A stretch of 11,626 bases of DNA from positions 1-11,626 of the forward strand of contig JAITUD010000510.1 in assembly GCA_031286555.1 (NCBI GenBank), written 5' to 3'. The stretch's first letter is position 1; each line of letters starts with the position of its first letter. Below, piece after piece: positions 7,807 to 11,626 of the stretch. Source of the DNA: Microbacterium sp. (lineage in GTDB: Bacteria; Actinomycetota; Actinomycetes; Actinomycetales; Microbacteriaceae). A program made the translations under genes and the position numbers. The notes below the pieces were generated by a model. That model did no database searches. It was given only the letters and a program-made list of their open reading frames with translations, and had not been told where the DNA came from.

Positions 7807-8903
7807 CAGGCGCCTGCCCCTGCGACGGTGTTCACCGCGGCGACGATACGGTCGAGATCGTCCTGCGAGAGGGAAGGATGCACCGGCAGCGAGACGACCT
7901 CGCGCGCGGCGCGCTCAGTCTCGGGCAGGTCGAGGCCCGGTGCGTACGGCGCCAACGACGGCAGGCGGTGGTTCGGGATCGGGTAGTACACGCCCGCGCC
8001 GACGTTGTGCTCGCCCTTCAGCGCGGCGACGAATCCGTCCCGGTCCTCGGGAACGCGGATCGTGTACTGGTGGTAGACGTGCACGGCCCCCTCGGCGACC
8101 GGCGGAACGACGACGCCCTGCAGGTTCGCGTCGAGGAAGGCCGCGTTCTGCTGGCGGGTCGTCGTCCAGGCATCCACCTTGGTCAGCTGCACGCGGCCGA
8201 TGGCGGCGTGGATGTCGGTCATGCGGGCGTTGAAGCCGACGATCTCGTTCTCGTACTGACGCTCCATGCCCTGGTTGCGGAGCAGCTTGACCTGACGCGC
8301 GATCTCGGCCGTCGCGGTGGTCACCATCCCGCCCTCGCCGCTGGTCATGTTCTTGGTCGGGTACAGGCTGAACATTGCGAACTCGCCGAAGGATCCCACC
8401 GGACGGCCGTCCAGCGAGGCGCCGTGCGCCTGCGCGGCGTCCTCGTACAGCGCGACACCGCGATCCGCGGCGAGCTGCTCCAGCTCCCGCATCCGTGCCG
8501 GGTGACCGTACAGGTGCACCGGCAGGATGCCCTTGGTGTTCGGCGTGATCGCCGCAGCCACGGCCTCGGGGTCGAGGGAGAACGTCTCCGGCTCGATGTC
8601 GACGAACACCGGCGTCGCCCCCGTCAGCGCGACCGAGTTGCCGGTGGCTGCGAAGGTGAACGACGGCACGATGACCTCATCGCCGGGGCCCACGCCCACA
8701 GCGAGCAGACCGAGGTGCAGACCGGCAGTTCCCGAGTTCACCGCGACCGCGGGACGACCGGGCACGAAGTGCTCGGCGAACTCCTGCTCGAAGGCCGCGA
8801 CCTCCGGGCCCTGCGCGACCATGCCGCTGCGCATCACGCGGTCGACAGCCGCGCGCTCCTCGTCACCGATGATCGGCTTCGCCGGGGGAATGAACTCGCT
8901 CAC
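7806..8903 (-). CDS. wbpE: DegT/DnrJ/EryC1 PLP aminotransferase, WbpE-type
   Basis: A 365-residue sugar aminotransferase, full length for the family. Visible landmarks: NSGTAGLHLGL (56-66, phosphate binding), VPSFTFAATGNSV (79-91), YEDAAQAHGA (153-162, with D155 pairing with the PLP ring nitrogen), and FSLYPTKNMTSGEGGMV (178-194), in which K184 is the Schiff-base lysine. WbpE enzymes use glutamate to aminate C3 of the keto-sugar made by the WbpB dehydrogenase; here the acetyltransferase gene precedes it and the dehydrogenase follows, so C3 amination of a UDP-uronate is the best reading. The GTG start at 8903 overlaps the acetyltransferase stop as GTGA and has a strong AAGGAGG site (8908-8914) four bases upstream. 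A C4-specific aminotransferase (perosamine- or bacillosamine-type) is the alternative, disfavoured by context. Confidence 0.9.
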   Translation of the reverse strand: MSEFIPPAKPIIGDEERAAVDRVMRSGMVAQGPEVAAFEQEFAEHFVPGRPAVAVNSGTAGLHLGLLAVGVGPGDEVIVPSFTFAATGNSVALTGATPVFVDIEPETFSLDPEAVAAAITPNTKGILPVHLYGHPARMRELEQLAADRGVALYEDAAQAHGASLDGRPVGSFGEFAMFSLYPTKNMTSGEGGMVTTATAEIARQVKLLRNQGMERQYENEIVGFNARMTDIHAAIGRVQLTKVDAWTTTRQQNAAFLDANLQGVVVPPVAEGAVHVYHQYTIRVPEDRDGFVAALKGEHNVGAGVYYPIPNHRLPSLAPYAPGLDLPETERAAREVVSLPVHPSLSQDDLDRIVAAVNTVAGAGA

Positions 8904-9508
8904 GCGGCCTCCTTGGTCAGAACTCCGTTGATTTCGGAATAGCGGTCGCCCGTGGTCGGGCAGATCCAGATGCCGGCCTGATCACCGGCGGTCAGCGGCA
9001 CGCCGGACTCGCCGACCCAGCCGATGCGCTTCGCCGGCACACCCGCGACGAGCGCGTATGCCGGAACATCCTTGACGACGACCGCACCGGCCGCCACCGT
9101 CGCCCAGGCGCCGATCGTCACGGGGGCGACGCAGGTCGCCCGCGCGCCGATGGCGGCACCCTTCTCGATCGTCACACCGACCGGCTCCCAGTCATGGGCG
9201 CTCTTGAGCGTGCCGTCGGCATTGATCGCGCGGGGGTATGTGTCGTTGGTCAGGACGACGGCCGGTCCGATGAAGACGCCGTCGGCAAGCTTCGCCGGCT
9301 CGTAGACGAGGGCGTAGTTCTGCACCTTGCAGTTGTCGCCCATCACAACACCGGTGCCGATGTAGGCGCCACGTCCGACGATGCAGTTCGCGCCCATGCG
9401 GACGCCTTCGCGCACCTGCGCGAGATGCCAGATCGAAGAGCCGCCACCGATGGCGGCGTCCGCGGAGACATCAGCAGAGTCCACGATGCGCACAGAGGAG
9501 GAAGTCAC
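8900..9508 (-). CDS. wbpD: Left-handed beta-helix N-acetyltransferase, WbpD/WlbB-type
   Basis: A 202-residue acyltransferase starting with GTG at 9508 (MTSSSVRIVDSADV). Hexapeptide repeats (isoleucine/valine every six residues, e.g. ADAAIGGGSSIWHLAQV, GANCIVGRGAYIGTGVVMGD, GAAIGARATCVAPVTIGAWA) span about residues 8-165, forming a left-handed beta-helix that trimerises in relatives. VQNYALVYEPAKLADGVFIG, then VVLTNDTYPRA, is the conserved WbpD/WlbB core. The C-terminal tail GWVGESGVPL...CPTTGDRY is also typical of that subfamily. The enzyme would transfer acetyl from acetyl-CoA to the 3-amino group produced by the aminotransferase encoded just downstream. The start overlaps the preceding glycosyltransferase stop as GTGA; its ribosome site is weak (GGAAAG and GCGAG upstream). 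Acetyl-CoA use is inferred from the family; another acyl group is possible. Confidence 0.9.
   Translation of the reverse strand: MTSSSVRIVDSADVSADAAIGGGSSIWHLAQVREGVRMGANCIVGRGAYIGTGVVMGDNCKVQNYALVYEPAKLADGVFIGPAVVLTNDTYPRAINADGTLKSAHDWEPVGVTIEKGAAIGARATCVAPVTIGAWATVAAGAVVVKDVPAYALVAGVPAKRIGWVGESGVPLTAGDQAGIWICPTTGDRYSEINGVLTKEAA
8908..8914 (-). promoter_or_regulatory. Strong ribosome binding site for the WbpE-type aminotransferase
   Basis: The minus strand reads AAGGAGG, four bases before the GTG at 8903, inside the last codons of the acetyltransferase. It is the closest match to a consensus Shine-Dalgarno that I see in the window. Confidence 0.75.
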
Positions 9509-10734
9509 GATTCTCGCTTTCCATCTCCGTCGGATGCCTCGGAGACGCCCCCCAGTTTAGTGGGGTCGGTGCGTCGCACCTGTGCGATGGCCGACACGAC
9601 GCGGCGCGCAGCTGCCTGCAGCGACGCGTTCTCGCGCGCCCAGGTGACGCGCTCACCGCGTCGGTCCTCGGTGCGCCCGTCGGCTGCTTCGGCGAGGAGC
9701 TCGCGCATCGCGTCGGCAACGGCATGTTCATCGAAGTCCGCCGCCCGGCCGAGCCCGGCCTCGGTCACCAGCACGGACGCGACCTCCGGGCCGGCGAAGA
9801 GCACAGGGGTGCCCACGGCCGCCGCAGCATAGATCTTGGTCGGTCGCGCGAAGTCATAGCCGATCTCGGGGACGATGCTGACAAGCGCGCCTGACGCGCC
9901 GCGGATCCAGGCGGCGGACAGCGCAGGACTGACCACGCCGCCGAAGTCGACCCTGCCTGGCACGAGCTGCTGCGCGAGCTCGCGCATCTCGTCCTGCACG
10001 GAACCCTGCCCGAAGAACTTCACCCGAACGTCCGGGAACTCCTGCGAGATCAGGGCGAACCCTCGGATGAAGACGTCCGGGCGCTGCCACTCCGACATCG
10101 TGCCGGTGTAGACGAAGTAGCGCTCATCCGTCGGGGGGACGACATCCGGGGCGAAGATGTCTGTGTCGATCCCGTTCCCCGCCGTCACGACCCTTCGCTC
10201 GTCGGCGCCCAGTGCGATCAGGCGCTCAGCAACCTCCGGCGAGATCGCAATGACCACGCTCGAGCGTCGCAGCACGAAACTCTCCACAGCCTTCATCGCC
10301 GAGGTCACGAAGGACGGCGCACCCATCGAAGCGACCGCGTCTGACCAGACATCGCCGGGGTAGTAGATCAGCGGCTTGCGCCGGAGCAGCCCGACGACGG
10401 CGGTCATGAAGCCCGTCGTCGGCGGCGCCTCGGCGACGACGACGTCGGTTCGGGAGAACAGCAGACGGAAGAACAGCGGGATATCGAATGACAGGTACTG
10501 CACGTACCCGCGAATCGCCCCGGAGCGGTCGCGAAGCACCGGCGCACGCCGCACTCGCACGCCGAGGTCCTCCGCCGAATCGGAGCCCGAGCCAGCGGGG
10601 GCCTTCGTCGTCAGCACCTCGACGTCCGCCTGCGCTGCCAGGGCGTGCGCAAGCGCACGCATGCGAAAGCTCGCCGCGGTCACTTCCGGTGTGTAGACAC
10701 GCGTCGCGATGGTCACTCGCATTCTTCGCGGCAT
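9505..10734 (-). CDS. GT4-family glycosyltransferase, WbuB/WcaI-like; first gene of the leftward operon
   Basis: A 409-residue GT-B enzyme. The N-terminal domain opens MRVTIATRVYTPEVTAASFR, the loop found in WbuB-like transferases, then EAPPTTGFMTAVVGLL and PLIYYPGDVWSD (121-132). The linker VIAISPEVAERL and GNGIDTDIFAPD (187-198) precede the donor domain: FVYTGTMSEWQRPD (207-220), VKFFGQGS, and RPTKIYAAAAVGTPVLFAGP (297-316), the conserved nucleotide-sugar site. It is soluble, probably membrane-associated. The ATG at 10734 is supported by GGGGAG four bases upstream; an ATG at 10722 is in frame but less well placed. It is the first leftward gene after the divergent gap, so the operon promoter should lie just upstream. 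Relatives use N-acetylated amino sugars, which would suit the neighbouring diacetamido-uronate genes, but the donor is inferred only. About 50 bases before its stop is a small hairpin (9550-9565). Confidence 0.88.
   Translation of the reverse strand: MPRRMRVTIATRVYTPEVTAASFRMRALAHALAAQADVEVLTTKAPAGSGSDSAEDLGVRVRRAPVLRDRSGAIRGYVQYLSFDIPLFFRLLFSRTDVVVAEAPPTTGFMTAVVGLLRRKPLIYYPGDVWSDAVASMGAPSFVTSAMKAVESFVLRRSSVVIAISPEVAERLIALGADERRVVTAGNGIDTDIFAPDVVPPTDERYFVYTGTMSEWQRPDVFIRGFALISQEFPDVRVKFFGQGSVQDEMRELAQQLVPGRVDFGGVVSPALSAAWIRGASGALVSIVPEIGYDFARPTKIYAAAAVGTPVLFAGPEVASVLVTEAGLGRAADFDEHAVADAMRELLAEAADGRTEDRRGERVTWARENASLQAAARRVVSAIAQVRRTDPTKLGGVSEASDGDGKRES
9550..9565 (-). other. Small hairpin near the 3' end of the first operon gene
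   Basis: The minus strand reads CCCCACTAAACTGGGG: a 5-base-pair stem (CCCCA/TGGGG) with a six-base loop, about 45 bases before the stop of the WbuB-like glycosyltransferase gene. There is no U-tract after it, so it is not a normal intrinsic terminator. The inverted repeat is seen directly; a role in RNA processing or pausing before the coupled acetyltransferase is only a guess. Confidence 0.35.
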
Positions 10735-10792
10735 CGTTCTCCCCGCCGTCGGCTGTCACAGCATCCGAAGGGACACCTGACACAATGGAACC
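10735..10792. promoter_or_regulatory. Divergent intergenic region, presumed promoters for both transcription units
   Basis: These 58 bases separate the leftward glycan operon from the rightward GT2/DUF2304 pair and are the longest non-coding stretch in the window, so both units probably start here. On the minus side GGGGAG (10739-10744) is the ribosome site for the first operon gene. On the plus side CACAAT (10781-10786) sits seven bases before the ATG, a possible -10 element, with no matching -35 at normal spacing. No clear operator palindrome is visible. Position is seen; promoter function is inferred. Confidence 0.45.
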
Positions 10793-11491
10793 ATGTCATC
10801 GAGCGTCCCCGTGCCGCGCACACCCGACAAGAGCGCCTGGGTCGTGATCCCGCTCTACAACGAGGCGGATGTCATCGCCGGCGTGATCGAGGGCCTGCGC
10901 CCCTACTTCGCCGACATCGTCTGCGTTGACGACGGTTCGAGCGATGCCTCTGCGAAGCGTGCGGCCGACGCTGGTGCCCATCTCGTGCGGCACCCGGTCA
11001 ACCTCGGCCAGGGTGCGGCGCTCCAGACCGGAATCTCCTTCGCCCTGCAGCATCCGTCCTGCGAGTACATCGTGACCTTCGACGCCGACGGCCAGCACCG
11101 CGTGGAGGACGCGCTCGGGATGCTGAAGCTTGCGCGCGACGAGGATCTCGCGATCGTCTTCGGCTCTCGGTTCCTCGATGACAGGACGAACCCGGGGTGG
11201 ATCAAGAAGGTCATCCTGAAAACCGCAGTCTGGGTGACCAACCTCACCACGAGCCTCAAGCTGACCGACGCGCACAACGGACTCCGCGTTATCCGGCGGG
11301 ATGCCGCGGAACGGATCGACCTCAAACAGGACCGAATGGCCCACGCGACTGAGATCGTCCTCGAGCTCGGCCGTACCGGCCTGCCCTGGCGGGAGTACCC
11401 CGTTGAACTGCTTTACACCGATTACTCGAAGGCCAAGGGTCAGAGCGTGCTGAACTCCGTCAACATCCTCGTCGATCTGGTGGTGAGGTGA
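10793..11491 (+). CDS. DPMS-like family 2 glycosyltransferase (polyprenyl-phosphate sugar synthase type)
   Basis: A 232-residue GT-A enzyme without membrane helices. The motifs are classical for dolichyl-phosphate-mannose-synthase-like GT2 proteins: WVVIPLYNEADVIAGVI (16-32), VDDGSSD (45-51, uracil/nucleotide binding), NLGQGAALQTGI (70-81), TFDADGQH with the DXD metal site D97-A98-D99, FGSRF (123-127) and DAHNGLRVIRR (159-169). Such enzymes usually move a hexose from a nucleotide sugar to polyprenyl phosphate, making a donor for extracytoplasmic transferases. A DUF2304 membrane protein starts two bases after the stop, a common actinobacterial pairing that may provide the missing membrane anchor. 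The ATG at 10793 has no Shine-Dalgarno sequence, so the transcript may be leaderless. The exact sugar, and whether the acceptor is polyprenyl phosphate or a glycan, are not determined. Confidence 0.88.
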   Translation: MSSSVPVPRTPDKSAWVVIPLYNEADVIAGVIEGLRPYFADIVCVDDGSSDASAKRAADAGAHLVRHPVNLGQGAALQTGISFALQHPSCEYIVTFDADGQHRVEDALGMLKLARDEDLAIVFGSRFLDDRTNPGWIKKVILKTAVWVTNLTTSLKLTDAHNGLRVIRRDAAERIDLKQDRMAHATEIVLELGRTGLPWREYPVELLYTDYSKAKGQSVLNSVNILVDLVVR

Positions 11492-11493
11492 CC

Positions 11494-11626
11494 ATGTGGA
11501 TCCAGATCCTCCTCATCACCGCGATCATCCTGCTCGCGGTGTTCATGATGCGCCGAACCGGCGCGGACAGCCACCTCGCAATCCGTCGTCTGCTGATGAT
11601 GCTCTTCGTCGTCATCGCAGTGATCT
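11494..11626 (+). CDS. DUF2304-family small membrane protein, N-terminal part (runs off the right edge)
   Basis: An open frame from ATG at 11494 to the window end gives 44 residues, starting MWIQILLITAIILLAVFMMR. Two hydrophobic helices are visible, about residues 2-19 and from about 34 onward, separated by a short charged loop RRTGADSHLAIRR. The helix, R..G.....AIRRLL, second helix pattern fits DUF2304 proteins, which are usually around 120 residues and commonly follow DPMS-like GT2 genes. It starts two bases after the GT2 stop, with GAGGTG (11485-11490) overlapping that stop as its ribosome site, so the two are co-transcribed and probably coupled. The likely role is membrane anchoring or partnering of the GT2; this is inferred from genomic association, since the family has no settled biochemical function. 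Confidence 0.8.
   Translation, partial: MWIQILLITAIILLAVFMMRRTGADSHLAIRRLLMMLFVVIAVI

Noticed and set aside
7807..7816. 10-base palindrome CAGGCGCCTG next to the dehydrogenase start codon
   Set aside because: Short GC palindromes are frequent by chance in DNA of this composition, and it overlaps the end of the aminotransferase gene.
6622..8942. Plus-strand frames (about 454 and 354 codons) opposite the dehydrogenase and aminotransferase
   Set aside because: They are mirror frames of conserved enzyme genes with complete active-site motifs; the plus-strand proteins have no recognisable fold.
8900..8965. Zinc-ribbon in the acetyltransferase tail (CPTTGDRY)
   Set aside because: Only one cysteine is present in the tail, so no metal site can form from it; similar tails occur in WbpD-like proteins.

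Overview
This is a GC-rich window (about two-thirds G+C by eye) with almost no intergenic DNA, frequent GTG starts and strongly G/C-ending codons. It looks like an actinobacterial chromosome, and the protein style fits Microbacteriaceae (a Microbacterium-like genome). That placement is an inference from composition and family resemblance, not a database match. The whole window is a surface-glycopolymer biosynthesis locus.

Layout: ten genes run leftward on the minus strand, from 10734 to beyond position 1. In transcription order they are: a GT4-type glycosyltransferase (9505-10734); a three-gene nucleotide-sugar cassette of WbpD/WlbB-type N-acetyltransferase (8900-9508), WbpE-type PLP aminotransferase (7806-8903) and WbpB/WlbA-type Gfo/Idh/MocA dehydrogenase (6823-7806); a second GT-B glycosyltransferase (5594-6805); a PglK/HetA-like ABC flippase (3756-5564); a GT2 glycosyltransferase (2671-3759); two tandem paralogous GT-B glycosyltransferases (1538-2674 and 399-1541); and the N-terminal 134 residues of another GT4-like enzyme (1-402). 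Six of the nine junctions are 4-base ATGA/GTGA overlaps and one is a 1-base TGATG overlap, so the block reads as one translationally coupled operon. Across a 58-base divergent gap, two genes run rightward: a dolichyl-phosphate-mannose-synthase-like GT2 (10793-11491) and the start of a DUF2304 membrane protein (from 11494).

How they could work together: the WbpB-WbpE-WbpD trio oxidises C3 of UDP-GlcNAcA, transaminates it and N-acetylates it, giving UDP-2,3-diacetamido-2,3-dideoxy-glucuronic acid. The glycosyltransferases would build a lipid-linked oligosaccharide on the inner membrane face, and the ABC protein would flip it. The rightward GT2/DUF2304 pair would supply or use a polyprenyl-phosphate-linked sugar. 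The UDP-GlcNAc 6-dehydrogenase (WbpA), initiating phosphoglycosyltransferase, polymerase and attachment enzyme are not in the window. I see no RNA genes, mobile elements, CRISPR arrays or convincing rho-independent terminators. No stretch over 300 bases lacks a gene. I did not find a system I would call new; the most interesting points are the diacetamido-uronate cassette beside a PglK-type flippase, the tandem GT duplication, the run of GTGA junctions, and an over-represented GGATGC(CG) word.
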